From NCBI RefSeq assembly GCF_003339505.1, contig NZ_QPIW01000010.1, forward strand, positions 1 to 64,000: a DNA stretch of 64,000 bases, written 5' to 3'. The number at the start of each line of letters is the position of its first letter. The first letter of the stretch is position 1. A program made the translations under genes and the position numbers. The notes beneath the pieces were generated by a model. It worked only from the letters and a program-made list of their open reading frames with translations, was not told the DNA's origin and did not search any database. This DNA comes from Runella aurantiaca (GTDB lineage Bacteria > Bacteroidota > Bacteroidia > Cytophagales > Spirosomataceae). Positions 9,198 through 18,641 of the stretch are shown piece after piece.

Positions 9198-9254
9198 CCG
9201 CTCAATAAATTTAACTTGTTGGGCGTAAAGCCGGTGCATAAAAAATGTAATTTC

Positions 9255-9280
9255 GGGGGAACATGTGTTCCCCTTTTTTT
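9255..9280 (+). terminator. Terminator after lgt
   Basis: GGGGAACA (9256-9263) pairs with TGTTCCCC (9266-9273) across a 2-base loop and is followed by seven T. It lies 58 bp after the lgt stop and 25 bp before the next gene, so it can end the lgt transcript or act in the leader of the lipoprotein gene. Confidence 0.75.
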
Positions 9281-9305
9281 ATTCATAAACCTAAAATAGT
9301 AACCA

Positions 9306-9914
9306 ATGAAAACGATTAAACTCATCGCCATTTTCTTGTCTTTGGCGGTTCTCACTTGGAATTGTGCCAGCAAAGATGCTGAAGAAGAGGCGAAAGAAGA
9401 ACCTAAAAATGGCCTAGAAGCCCTCCAAAAACTGGGTGAAGAAGCCGAAAGAATGTCGAAAGAAGGTCCCAAAGAGACGGTTGACCCTAAATTGTTGAAG
9501 GAGTTGCTACCCGCAGATGCCGATGGCCTGAAACGCAAGGAGGCATCAAGCGAAAAAAGCGCCGCGATGGGTTTTGGGGTTTCGACGGCCAAAGCTTCTT
9601 ACCGCGATGACAACGGACAGGATATTGACGTAAATATCACCGACGTGGCGGGAATGGGCGTGGCGCTGATGGGCATGGCAGCGTGGTCGATGGCTTCGAT
9701 TGACAAAGAAACCGAAACGGGCTATGAAAAAACCACCGAATACAAAGGCCACAAAGCGTTTGAGAAATACAATACACAATCCAAAAACGGTGAAATATCG
9801 GTCATTGTCGCCAATCGGTACATTGTTCAGGTAGAAGGCCGCGATGTGGATATGGATAAAATCAAGTCTGTTTTGGATGACATCGACTTGGACAAACTGG
9901 CGGATATTAAATAA
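9306..9914 (+). CDS. Putative lipoprotein, function unknown
   Basis: A 202-residue protein with a lipoprotein signal peptide ending in LTWNC (Cys at about 20), followed by a very acidic linker (SKDAEEEAKEE) as seen on exported Bacteroidota lipoproteins. The middle holds a Met/Ala-rich stretch (MGVALMGMAAWSMAS), and the C-terminal half is an alpha/beta region ending in DDIDLDKLADIK. No catalytic motif is seen. It is a single gene flanked by terminators. Confidence 0.85.
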   Translation: MKTIKLIAIFLSLAVLTWNCASKDAEEEAKEEPKNGLEALQKLGEEAERMSKEGPKETVDPKLLKELLPADADGLKRKEASSEKSAAMGFGVSTAKASYRDDNGQDIDVNITDVAGMGVALMGMAAWSMASIDKETETGYEKTTEYKGHKAFEKYNTQSKNGEISVIVANRYIVQVEGRDVDMDKIKSVLDDIDLDKLADIK

Positions 9915-9960
9915 ATGATCAGAAGTCAGAAGCGAGGAGTGAGAATAAATGCACTTCTCG

Positions 9961-10000
9961 AAAAAGGCTTTGAAAGGTAAATCCTCTCAAAGCCTTTTTT
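9961..10000 (+). terminator. Terminator of the lipoprotein gene
   Basis: Arms AAAAAGGCTTTGA (9961-9973) and TCAAAGCCTTTTT (9987-9999) form a 13-bp perfect stem ending in a T-run. It is symmetrical enough to work in both directions between the convergent lipoprotein gene and kynU. Confidence 0.8.
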
Positions 10001-10042
10001 GTAATTAATGGTCTGACTAGCGTCTGACCATTAATTACAAAA
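9997..10042. repeat. 17-bp perfect inverted repeat between convergent genes
   Basis: TTTTGTAATTAATGGTC (9997-10013) is repeated in inverse as GACCATTAATTACAAAA (10026-10042), with a 12-bp loop. It overlaps the T-run of the preceding terminator and lies 25 bp before the kynU stop. It is AT-rich and lacks a clear T-run of its own for kynU, so it may be a second terminator or a small repetitive element. Confidence 0.6.
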
Positions 10043-10066
10043 CCAATTCAATTAAGCCTGAAACTT

Positions 10067-11356
10067 TCAATAGTTTTCCAGTGCTTCACCAACTTTCCAC
10101 ACGTCTTCAAAACAATTATATAATGGAATCGGGCTAAGACGGATGCAATTGGGCTCGCGCCAATCACCAATAATTCCCTGCGCGGTTAAGTAATCAAAAA
10201 CTTTTTTGCCTTCATTGTCAATCAATAACGAAAGCTGACAGCCGCGTTGGGCAGGATCGGAGGGAGTCATCAGGCGGATTTTTTCCGTTCCTGCTTTTTG
10301 ATTGACGCGTTGAATAATGACTTCTAAAAAGCCCGTTAGCTCCACGCTTTTTGTCCGCAAATTTTCAATCCCTGCTTCTTCAAAGAGTGCCAACGACGCC
10401 CGATGAACCGCCAGTGCCATAATATTGGGCGTGCTTAATTGCCAGCCTGCGGCGCCTTGCATGGGAACAAAACCTTTGGTCATTTCAAATCGTCGGGCTT
10501 CATTGTAGCCCCACCAACCCGCTAGTCGTTGCACCGAAGCGTCGTGATGCTTTTCGTGAACAAATACCCCCGAAACACCTCCTGGGCCTGAATTAAGATA
10601 TTTGTACGAACACCATACCGCAAAGTCTACACCCCAATCGTGTAATCGAAGCGGTATATTTCCCGCCGCGTGTGCCAAGTCAAAACCCACCAAGATGCCG
10701 TATTGGTGCGCCAAAACGGTAATGGCCTCCATGTCGTAAACCTGACCCGTATAATAATGCAAACCGCTCATGCAAACCAACGCCAGTTCGTCGGCATTTT
10801 GGCGGATAGCGTCCAACAAATCTTCGGAACGAACGGTGTATTCTCCTTCTCGCGGGGCTACCTCAATCAGGGCGGTGGCGGGGTCATAGCCTCTAAATTT
10901 CAGGTGGGTTTCAATGGCATATTGGTCAGACGGAAAGTCACCCGATACCGTCAAGACTTTATGGCGTTGTGCCGTCGGTTGATAAAATGACGCCCACATC
11001 AAATGTAAGTTGACCGTCAGGTGGTTCATCGGACAAACCTCTTCGGGAAGTGCCCCTACTATTTTGGCCAATGATTGCTGACAATAGCGGTGGTAGCTGA
11101 GCCACGATTCTTCACCCTCAAACCATCCTTCCACGCCGTAGTTTTGCCACGTGGTAAGTTCGCGATCAATGGCTTCACGGGCTGATTTGGGTTGCAGTCC
11201 TAAGGAGTTGCCGCACAGATAAATCTGTGATTTTTCATTGTGTTGGGGATGATAAAACCGTTCGCGAAAGTTGCGTAAGGTATCCTGCTGGTCTTTTTCC
11301 AACGCCCAATCGTGCAGTTCTTGAGAAGAGAGCGGAAGCAAATGTTGAAGGTTCAC
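10067..11356 (-). CDS. kynU: Kynureninase
   Basis: A PLP enzyme that cleaves L-kynurenine or 3-hydroxykynurenine to anthranilate or 3-hydroxyanthranilate plus alanine. The 429 residues match the family length. Visible features are YLCGNSLGLQPK near the N-terminus, FDLAHAAGN (about 226) with the PLP-contacting Asp, and the lysine motif CSYKYLNSGPGG (about 252). The start is GTG at 11356; the nearest upstream ATG is out of frame. No other kynurenine-pathway gene is in the window. Confidence 0.95.
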   Translation of the reverse strand: MNLQHLLPLSSQELHDWALEKDQQDTLRNFRERFYHPQHNEKSQIYLCGNSLGLQPKSAREAIDRELTTWQNYGVEGWFEGEESWLSYHRYCQQSLAKIVGALPEEVCPMNHLTVNLHLMWASFYQPTAQRHKVLTVSGDFPSDQYAIETHLKFRGYDPATALIEVAPREGEYTVRSEDLLDAIRQNADELALVCMSGLHYYTGQVYDMEAITVLAHQYGILVGFDLAHAAGNIPLRLHDWGVDFAVWCSYKYLNSGPGGVSGVFVHEKHHDASVQRLAGWWGYNEARRFEMTKGFVPMQGAAGWQLSTPNIMALAVHRASLALFEEAGIENLRTKSVELTGFLEVIIQRVNQKAGTEKIRLMTPSDPAQRGCQLSLLIDNEGKKVFDYLTAQGIIGDWREPNCIRLSPIPLYNCFEDVWKVGEALENY

Positions 11357-11383
11357 GTGGTTTTTGGTTTACCATTAAACAAA

Positions 11384-11413
11384 ATAAAACCCCTTTGGTT
11401 GATGCCAAAGGGG
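11384..11413 (-). terminator. Terminator of the thioredoxin-like gene
   Basis: CCCCTTTGG (11390-11398) and CCAAAGGGG (11405-11413) form a 9-bp stem. On the minus strand the stem is followed by TTTTATTTTG. It lies 27 bp after the stop of the thioredoxin-like gene and before kynU, so kynU should have its own promoter. Confidence 0.75.
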
Positions 11414-11439
11414 AAGAACGCACTGAATGTTGCAGGAAA

Positions 11440-11886
11440 TTATTTTTTGCTGGCTACCATTTTGGCAAATTTAATGAGCTCAGGCCCATCCATAGCACCC
11501 AAATGCATGGTAACGACTTTTCCGTTTCCATTGATAAAAAACAACGAAGGATAACCCTCAATGGGGTACATTGTGGCCAATCGGGGACCTTCACCCTCTT
11601 CCATGTCTTTTTTGATATTGATAAAATTAGCGTTGAAGTATTCGCCTACGTCGCTGCGGGTAAAGACGTTTTTTTGGAGCATTTTACAAGGGCCGCACCA
11701 ACTGGTGTAAGCATCAAAAAAGATTAATTTCTTCTCTTTTTTGGCTTTTTCAAGTGCTTTTGCCCAAGGTAACTCAACAAACTGAATGCCAGAAGCTGCG
11801 GGAGCTTTTGTAACCTTTGGGGTGGTAGCGGCAATGCCTGACAGCATCAGGAGGGCTATTGCTAAAGCAGAGATGAAGCGTTGCAT
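11440..11886 (-). CDS. Secreted thioredoxin-fold protein
   Basis: A 148-residue protein with a signal peptide (MQRFISALAIALLMLSGIAA) and a thioredoxin domain carrying the active site SWCGPCK (about residue 71-77), followed by the helix and strand pattern of the fold. It probably acts as a periplasmic thiol reductant or disulfide exchanger (DUF255/thioredoxin-7-like arrangement, with FFDAYTSWCGPCKML). The frame stays open upstream to 11976, but ATG 11886 gives the clean signal peptide and is chosen. It sits 83 bp after the PA14-type gene on the same strand. Confidence 0.88.
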   Translation of the reverse strand: MQRFISALAIALLMLSGIAATTPKVTKAPAASGIQFVELPWAKALEKAKKEKKLIFFDAYTSWCGPCKMLQKNVFTRSDVGEYFNANFINIKKDMEEGEGPRLATMYPIEGYPSLFFINGNGKVVTMHLGAMDGPELIKFAKMVASKK

Positions 11887-11969
11887 TGGTATAACTGTTT
11901 TTGTTTTAAAGTATGTTTTGAATTTACAACGCAAATTTCGTGCAAAATGGTTTATTGCGTCGTGAAAAC

Positions 11970-13706
11970 TTACCAAATCAAGGAATAATGCAATGATCCA
12001 GTAAGCGGCAATAGCAGTTCTTGTTGTCCTTTGACGGTACGAACTACGGGTTTGCTTTTAGGGTCAATGCGCACATAATACCTTTGGCCGTCAATTTCAT
12101 ACAAGCCTTTTTCCAACAATGAAATGCTCTTGCCCACTACTAACCGGACGTACGTATTCGGCAAATTGCCAGTGATGGTACGCGTAAGTCCGCCGTTTTC
12201 GGGGGCTATTTCGTCGGTAATGTCGCCATTGCTGGTACGGTAAGTGAGTGTGGGGATTCCTGCGGGGTTGAGGCGATAACCTTTAAATGATAAATCAACC
12301 GACGAATCGGGCCACGCGGCATTGAGGTCATTCAACACGGCAAAGTCGGTTTGACCAGCGGTGAGGATGGCCGAGCCCATCGGATGCAGAATCTGCGGTT
12401 CGCCGCGCTCGTACCACATCTCGGTTACGTTGGCAAATCCACCCTTCCAAAACTGCAGAATAGAACCACGATTGAGGTCTAAGCTGTAATGAATGCCTTC
12501 GGGTGTGCCTACCGAAAGGCAATGGGTGCGCTTGCCTTTTTCGCCTTCGCGCTGAATGAACGAGCGCACCAACTCAGCTTTGCCATTAGCGGTTACTTCA
12601 ATGGTAGGGATGGGCGTGGGTTCGGGTAAAGACGAAGTTACATGCAAAGGATACTGACGTACACCCTGCGTTGCCACAAACATTCCCAATCCAGGCCGCC
12701 GCCACGTAAACTTATGGTGGTGAAGACGGAAAGGATGCAAACCTTTGGTTAAATGCACCGTAACGGGTACGTAATTTTGTAGGAAGTCATTCCATTGGTA
12801 AGGCAATACTGTTTTGCCGTCAATCTCAAGGGCGGCGTTGGACATGTAGGCCAGTTGAAAGGTATAATCAGCTTCCTGCGCCACGTCTAGTTGACCGTCG
12901 TAGAGTAAATAATAACTATTGTTTCCCATTCCCCATTCGCGGGTCAAAATAGACGTTGTGTCTTTTTTGAGAAGGTTTTCGGCCAAAAGTTCTTTGGGTT
13001 TATCATTACCCGCTTTGTATAACTGGTAAGACAGGTTGCGTAACGCTACTGGGCGGGTATCATTGAGCAACTGATAAAAGACGTTTCGGAAAGCGGCCAT
13101 GCCCGACACGACTTCCAGCGATAGGGCCGTTTCGGTCGTCGGCGGAGCGCTAAGAAATGCATTCTCCTGAACGGTTACGCCATTGAGGACCAGTTTTTCA
13201 ATTTGGGCGGCAGTGGTTTGCCCTGCCCTTTTAAATTGTACCGTTATGCTTTGCCAAAGGCCCGGGGCTTTGGCGGCATTTTGTAGGGGAGCCAATACCC
13301 CAATACCCGCGCTGACGTTTGCGTCCAATCGGGGGCTTTTCCAACTGTCATTGAGTCGAATGGCGTAGCCTCCGGGAAGGGTTAAGGCGGCATTGGTGCC
13401 GGGTGCTAGCATGAACTCCATCTTGAGCACAATATCACCTACCCCAAGGGCAACAGCAGCCTTGGCTCCTGTTTTGCCCAAAATAAGGCTGGTGTTTTTG
13501 TCGGTAGAAGAGGCGGTTTTCACAAACGACGCTTTGTCGGGATGCAAGGTCACCGACCCCGCCGCTTTCCAGTCGCCCGATAATTGAAAGGGCGCGTTTC
13601 CGTCGGTGGCGAGTTGGGTCATGCCCTGGTTTTGGGCATTGAGCGAAAAAATCAAACCGGCCGCCAAAAGTAGGCAGCCGGTTTGGAAAGCAATACGTAT
13701 TTTCAT
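11970..13706 (-). CDS. Secreted PA14-like domain protein
   Basis: A 578-residue exported protein (signal peptide MKIRIAFQTGCLLLAAGLIFSLNAQ). The N-terminal third resembles a lectin-like jelly roll of the DUF1080 kind (GDIVLKMEFMLAPGTNAALTL). A PA14-type domain follows at about 230-345 (NSYYLLYDGQLDVAQEADYTFQL...NAALEIDGKTVL...GLHPFRLHHHK). The C-terminal part (RGSILQFWKGGFANVTEMWYERGEPQ) is of the type attached to PA14 in secreted Bacteroidota and Planctomycete sugar-related proteins. No heme motif CxxCH is present. A role in binding or degrading carbohydrate is likely but not proven. Confidence 0.8.
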   Translation of the reverse strand: MKIRIAFQTGCLLLAAGLIFSLNAQNQGMTQLATDGNAPFQLSGDWKAAGSVTLHPDKASFVKTASSTDKNTSLILGKTGAKAAVALGVGDIVLKMEFMLAPGTNAALTLPGGYAIRLNDSWKSPRLDANVSAGIGVLAPLQNAAKAPGLWQSITVQFKRAGQTTAAQIEKLVLNGVTVQENAFLSAPPTTETALSLEVVSGMAAFRNVFYQLLNDTRPVALRNLSYQLYKAGNDKPKELLAENLLKKDTTSILTREWGMGNNSYYLLYDGQLDVAQEADYTFQLAYMSNAALEIDGKTVLPYQWNDFLQNYVPVTVHLTKGLHPFRLHHHKFTWRRPGLGMFVATQGVRQYPLHVTSSLPEPTPIPTIEVTANGKAELVRSFIQREGEKGKRTHCLSVGTPEGIHYSLDLNRGSILQFWKGGFANVTEMWYERGEPQILHPMGSAILTAGQTDFAVLNDLNAAWPDSSVDLSFKGYRLNPAGIPTLTYRTSNGDITDEIAPENGGLTRTITGNLPNTYVRLVVGKSISLLEKGLYEIDGQRYYVRIDPKSKPVVRTVKGQQELLLPLTGSLHYSLIW

Positions 13707-13717
13707 ATTCGAGGAAT

Positions 13718-13754
13718 GTCGGCGTTTTGTGTATTATTAATCAAAAACGTTGAC
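13718..13754 (-). terminator. Weak hairpin after the type IX repeat protein
   Basis: GTCGGCGTTTTG (13718-13729) and CAAAAACGTTGAC (13742-13754) can form an imperfect stem just after the stop of the 1596-residue protein gene. The T-run is weak. It is the only candidate stop signal before the next gene on this strand. Confidence 0.3.
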
Positions 13755-13763
13755 CTGTTATTT

Positions 13764-16700
13764 CTACTGTACTTTTAAGATTTTTCGTCGGGCAATTTGG
13801 CCATCACGCTCGGCATTTAGGAAGTACATACCGGGGGCTAGGCTGCTGAAATCCAGCTCGTCTTTGTTTGACGTGGTTTGTTGACGTAATATAATTCGCC
13901 CCAAACCATCAGTTACCGTCATCGAAACCGTCTTGCCTGTGGTACCGTCGATTTCGATGGTACAGCGAGCCTGAACTGGTACTGGATACACTTTAATCCA
14001 CTCACTGCTGAGGGCAGGCTCTACGCCCAACACAGGGTCTACGATAAGCACAAACCGAGACGTAGCGGGGCCGTTTCCGCAACTATTACTGATGGATACC
14101 ACGCTGTAAGTATTGGTTTTGCCCGGTCTGACGGTAAATTCATAGGGTGTAACGGAGGTTGAGAAAGTAGTGTCTTTGGTGGAAAGACTATCCCGATACG
14201 TAATGTTCCAAGGTGTTTCGCCCGTAAAGGCAATGGCCAGTTTAGCACTCTCATTTTCATAGATTCTGGTCGGCCCTGAAATCGTAGCCGTCGGCAATTC
14301 CCGTATATTTATTTGAACAGGACTTAGTTTCCCTTTTATCGTAAAATTATTTCCTGCTACAGAAGCTAGACCCACAATTCTCAAATAGTAAGTACCGCCC
14401 AAAGTAGCATTGGGAATGGTAGCTCTAACGGGACTGTTGTTTCCTTCTGTCGGAATGGTTTGGAAACTGGCATCATCCATTGTTTTGGAAATCTGCACCC
14501 GGAATTGCGTACTGGAAGGGAAAAAGTCGGATGAAAAATAAGGAATCGTGAACGTTTGGCTCGCGCAAATGGTGGTAGCACTTGGATTCCCAACATCAAT
14601 GGTGGCTATTTTTACCTGCACAGAAGCACTGCCTGCGGGCGTTCCTTCCCCGCAATTGTTGGTAATTTTTGTGACGTTATAAATGGTTGATTCAAGGGGA
14701 TAAACTTGAATCGTTACGGGATTTTGGGGAGTTGTGAATGTTGATCCGTTGGAAAGCGTATACGTCCAAGGGCCTTGTCCTGTAAAAGCAATGGTTAAAT
14801 TGCTGGGTTCTCCTTGTGTAATTGCGCCACCACCCGTAAGGGTTGCACTAGGAAGCGGCTGAATCACCACGGTGATTTCCGCTCTTGGACTTTCGCAGGT
14901 ATTCGCACCAGTTTGGGTTACATAAAACTGGTAAGTGCCGGGCGTTTGGGTGGGCGGAATGTTAGGCGTATCTTGAGGTGTACCACCTGTTTTGTTGGTA
15001 TTATACCATTTTAATCTTTCTCCCGTTGCCTGAAGTGGCTGAGGGGTAGAATTTTGGCAACTTACCACTGGAACACTACTTACCATTGGCAGCGGAGTAG
15101 TACGAACGTTGACTTTGATTTCAGTACGCCCACCTCGGCAGCCGTCTCGTACTTGCAACACGGCAAAAGTTCCCACAAATCCAGCATCAGTCGTAATCAC
15201 GGGCGCATTACCCGTTTCGTTACTGTTGGGTAAAATCCACACCAAATTTTGTCCAGTACCTTGCAATTTAGCGTCTAGCTGAACCGATGGGTCAAATTGG
15301 CAAAGCAGGTATTCCTGTTTCGGTACATTCGGAAAAGGAGGCAGTGGCTTGACAGTTACCTTCACTTCGGTTCGGGGACTTTCACAACCGAACGAATTGG
15401 TTTGAGTAACAAAATAACTGGTAACGATGGAATTATCGGTTGAGTTGTTAGTTGAAGGTCGTGGGGCTTCTCCTAAAGCGGATCCTCCCGACCCTTGGTT
15501 ATACCATCTTGGGTTTTCTCCATTGGTTGAGAGCTGTTGCGCAGGGGAAGTAGCGCAGTAAGTAGGCGAGTCAGCACTTGGATTGCCAGGGGTTGGATTG
15601 ACAATAAAATTGAACTGCTGTCCACTCCCTGTACAAGTAGATGTGGAAGGAACTACATTGATCGTTGCCGTAACCACATTCTGTGAATTATTGATTGCGG
15701 TAAAACCACCATTAATATTTCCTGTTCCACCCGTGCCAAAGCCCACATTGGTTGAACTTGACCAATTGAAGGTAGTGTTGGGAGTATCACTAGAAAATGT
15801 AAGTGCCGGACCTGTTGCATTCGCGCAAATCGCGTTAGGAGTTGGAAGGTTAGCTTTGGGTGTTGGATTGATTGTAATGGTAAACGATTTGGATGCCCCC
15901 GGACAGGTATTTGCCGTTGGGGTTACGGTGATGGTTGCTAGGGTAGTGCTGCTTACTGGATTTGTAAGTGTGTAGTTATTGATGTTTCCTGTACCGTTTG
16001 CGCCAAATCCAATATTTGAGGTACTTGACCATGCAAAAGAAGTGTTGGGGGTTGTACTGCCAAAGTTGATTGCAGTACCGTTTGTCCCTCCGCAGAAAGT
16101 TAAGTTACCAATATCATTTAATACAGGCGTGGGATTGACGGTCACGGTAAATAATTGAGCAGGGCCTGTACAGGTAGCTGTTTTGGCCGCAACACTCACA
16201 TTGGCGATTATCGGCGTTGCTCCTCCGTTAGTGGCTGCATAGGTAGGAATATTTCCTGTTCCTGCGGTGGAAAAACCTACATTGGCTGAAGAACTCCAAC
16301 TAAAAGTGGCCCCGGAAGTTTGGCTGCTGAAACTAATCGCAGGAGCCTGTGCTTTATTACAAAATACAGCGCTTGTAATGGAATTTACTTTCGGAGAAGG
16401 ATTGACGGTAATAGTAAATGATTTTGGAGAACCTGGGCAGGTATTAGCTGTTGGAGTTACTGAAACTGTACCTGTTACGATAGTGGGACTACTATCTATC
16501 GCGGTATATCCCCCTATATTTCCGTTTCCAGATGTTCCAAAACCCACATTAGCGGTACTACTCCATGCATAATTCGTATTGGGAGTTGTACTGGAGAAAT
16601 TAATGGCAGGAGCACTGGCCCCTCCGCAAAAAGCGGCATCAGCAATTGTGTTTATTACAGGAGTAGGATTGATTGTAATGTTGAACGCAGTGGCTGAGCC

Positions 16701-18554
16701 CGTACATGTAGCTGTTGAAGGAGTAACGTTAAATGTACTGAAAAGTGGATTGGTAGTAGTGTTTTTGGCTTTGTACACAGCGATGTTGCCCGAGCCGCTT
16801 GTGCCGAATCCAACATCCGCAGAACCTGTCCAGCTGTAAGTTGTCCCAGTCACTGAGCCAGAAAAACTTATAGCGGCAGCATCTGCTCCATTACAAAAAG
16901 TATTCCCTGAAGTATTGATGGAAACGGTTGGTTTAGGATTAATGGTTATTTTGAAATTTCTTGGAGTACCATCACAACCATCAATGGTGGGCGTCACGGT
17001 CACGGTTGCTTCTAAAGGCGTTGTATTGCTGCTAGTAGTAGTATAATTACCAATGTTTCCATTGCCCGAAGTTCCAAAGCCAACATCAGCAGTGCTGGTC
17101 CATTTAAAGCCTGCTCCGCTGGTTGGGCTGGTAAAGTTTATCCCGGCAACCTGTAGACCACCGCAATAGGTCTTATCTGTAATAGCAGCGACTGTGGCTG
17201 TAGGATTGACCTTTATGGTAAAGGTTTCATTATTGCCAGTACACCCGTCGGCTACGGGTGTCACCGTCACCGTAGCAGTAACGGGAGCAGTAGCTGCATT
17301 GGATGCTGTATAAGCTGCAATATTGCCTGAACCTGATGAAGCAGATAATCCTACTCCCATATTTACTGACCAATTGAAAATAGTATTGGGTACAGAACCG
17401 CTAAATGTAATTGGGGATCCTTGAGCACCGTTACAATGAGTACGATCAGGTACATTGTTTACAGTTGGACCAGATTTGACCGTGACTGTTACTTTGGTAC
17501 GGGGCACAAACTCGCACCCAAACGAAGTGGCTTGCGTAACATAATATTCCGTAACCGTAGTGCTGTTGACGTTAGTGTTGATATTGGGTGCCCCGTTAAG
17601 CAGGGTTGAATTGTTGCTTGCGTACCATTTTATGGTGTTTCCTGAGGTAGGGGTCGCACTTAACGTCGAAGGAGACTGTCCTTGGCAATAAACCACGTTT
17701 GCGGTGGTCTCAGGGGGGAGCGTAGCTCGTTGATTTATGTTGACAGTGATGGTGGTGCGGCTACTTTCGCAATTATTTACCGTTTGGCTCACGTAATAAA
17801 GTTGCGTTCCTGCCCCACCTGTAATGGGCGTGGGGGCGGTTGTACTTCCCGTTCCGCCTGATGAAGCGGTGTACCATTTCAAATTACTACCGTTTGCCGA
17901 AAGAGGCCCGGGTGAGTCTCCTTGGCAATAATTGAGGGTACTTTGCGCAACGGTTGGGGGAGCGGTAAGAATGACATTGACGGTAATTTGGGTACGAAGG
18001 CTTTCACAACCATTGACGGTTTGACTTACGTAATAAAACTGCGTTCCTGCAGTACCAGTCATTGGATTGGGGGGCGTCGAGCTTGATGTTCCTCCCGAAG
18101 CAACGGTGTACCACTTTAAGTCAGTACCAGTAGCACTTAACGGCGAAGCGGTAGCTCCCACACAATAATTGACCGTCGTGGATGGAACCGTGGGATTGGA
18201 GGGAGGGTTGCCGATTTGTAACGTTTGGGTGCTGGCAGCCGACGTGACCATTCCTGATATTACCCGAACTTTAAATCCGTTGCCCGTGATGTTGGGAAGG
18301 GTCGCCGATACAGGACTGCTTGTGCCAGTACCGATAATATTAGCGCTTAGAGAGGCTGGAAATACACCGCTCGCATTTGAAATTTGAACCGTAAACGTAG
18401 TAAGTGAGCTAATAAACGCTACTTGAATGCTGGCACCTGTACAAAATGATGTATTATTCACGGTTACGGCCGTAATGGTTTGCGCTACACCCGTAATTGC
18501 TAACCCACAGACCAGTAAAGTTGCGTAGCTAAGAATAAGTAGTTTTTTTAACAT
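13764..18554 (-). CDS. Giant type IX-secreted protein with Ig/PKD-like repeats
   Basis: A 1596-residue exported protein: signal peptide (MLKKLLILSYATLLVCGLAITGVAQ), repeat region, and a C-terminal type IX sorting domain (KVYPVPVQARCTIEIDG...LAPGMYFLNAERDGQIARRKILKVQ). I count two repeat types. Type A, six copies, has C-x-G...LKWY...YYVSQT...CES.R. Type B, seven copies of about 85 residues in tandem, has FC-G-A...F-W-S...VGFGTSGxGNI...C-G...TINPTP. Type A flanks the type B block on both sides (three before, three after). Two other Ig-like units precede the tail. Each unit carries a conserved Cys pair. The likely role is adhesion or surface scaffolding; no enzyme domain is seen. Confidence 0.9.
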   Translation of the reverse strand: MLKKLLILSYATLLVCGLAITGVAQTITAVTVNNTSFCTGASIQVAFISSLTTFTVQISNASGVFPASLSANIIGTGTSSPVSATLPNITGNGFKVRVISGMVTSAASTQTLQIGNPPSNPTVPSTTVNYCVGATASPLSATGTDLKWYTVASGGTSSSTPPNPMTGTAGTQFYYVSQTVNGCESLRTQITVNVILTAPPTVAQSTLNYCQGDSPGPLSANGSNLKWYTASSGGTGSTTAPTPITGGAGTQLYYVSQTVNNCESSRTTITVNINQRATLPPETTANVVYCQGQSPSTLSATPTSGNTIKWYASNNSTLLNGAPNINTNVNSTTVTEYYVTQATSFGCEFVPRTKVTVTVKSGPTVNNVPDRTHCNGAQGSPITFSGSVPNTIFNWSVNMGVGLSASSGSGNIAAYTASNAATAPVTATVTVTPVADGCTGNNETFTIKVNPTATVAAITDKTYCGGLQVAGINFTSPTSGAGFKWTSTADVGFGTSGNGNIGNYTTTSSNTTPLEATVTVTPTIDGCDGTPRNFKITINPKPTVSINTSGNTFCNGADAAAISFSGSVTGTTYSWTGSADVGFGTSGSGNIAVYKAKNTTTNPLFSTFNVTPSTATCTGSATAFNITINPTPVINTIADAAFCGGASAPAINFSSTTPNTNYAWSSTANVGFGTSGNGNIGGYTAIDSSPTIVTGTVSVTPTANTCPGSPKSFTITVNPSPKVNSITSAVFCNKAQAPAISFSSQTSGATFSWSSSANVGFSTAGTGNIPTYAATNGGATPIIANVSVAAKTATCTGPAQLFTVTVNPTPVLNDIGNLTFCGGTNGTAINFGSTTPNTSFAWSSTSNIGFGANGTGNINNYTLTNPVSSTTLATITVTPTANTCPGASKSFTITINPTPKANLPTPNAICANATGPALTFSSDTPNTTFNWSSSTNVGFGTGGTGNINGGFTAINNSQNVVTATINVVPSTSTCTGSGQQFNFIVNPTPGNPSADSPTYCATSPAQQLSTNGENPRWYNQGSGGSALGEAPRPSTNNSTDNSIVTSYFVTQTNSFGCESPRTEVKVTVKPLPPFPNVPKQEYLLCQFDPSVQLDAKLQGTGQNLVWILPNSNETGNAPVITTDAGFVGTFAVLQVRDGCRGGRTEIKVNVRTTPLPMVSSVPVVSCQNSTPQPLQATGERLKWYNTNKTGGTPQDTPNIPPTQTPGTYQFYVTQTGANTCESPRAEITVVIQPLPSATLTGGGAITQGEPSNLTIAFTGQGPWTYTLSNGSTFTTPQNPVTIQVYPLESTIYNVTKITNNCGEGTPAGSASVQVKIATIDVGNPSATTICASQTFTIPYFSSDFFPSSTQFRVQISKTMDDASFQTIPTEGNNSPVRATIPNATLGGTYYLRIVGLASVAGNNFTIKGKLSPVQINIRELPTATISGPTRIYENESAKLAIAFTGETPWNITYRDSLSTKDTTFSTSVTPYEFTVRPGKTNTYSVVSISNSCGNGPATSRFVLIVDPVLGVEPALSSEWIKVYPVPVQARCTIEIDGTTGKTVSMTVTDGLGRIILRQQTTSNKDELDFSSLAPGMYFLNAERDGQIARRKILKVQ

Positions 18555-18641
18555 AACTTAAATTAGAAATAGGTTTTTTTTGTAAAAAACGCTTAAAATT
18601 AGTGCTTTATTGAAAACAGTCCTCTTTTCTGACCACAAGAT

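Noticed and set aside
11356-11380. An upstream ATG (about 11375) as the kynU start
   Set aside because: It is 19 bases from the GTG and so out of frame; the GTG start is kept.
11970-13706. A c-type cytochrome, because PA14 and DUF1080-like parts often occur with heme domains
   Set aside because: No CxxCH motif is present anywhere in the protein.
15583-16839. Several plus-strand open frames opposite the giant repeat protein
   Set aside because: They repeat with the period of the real gene's Thr/Asn/Gly-rich units and give Val/Pro/Leu-rich products, a typical antisense shadow.
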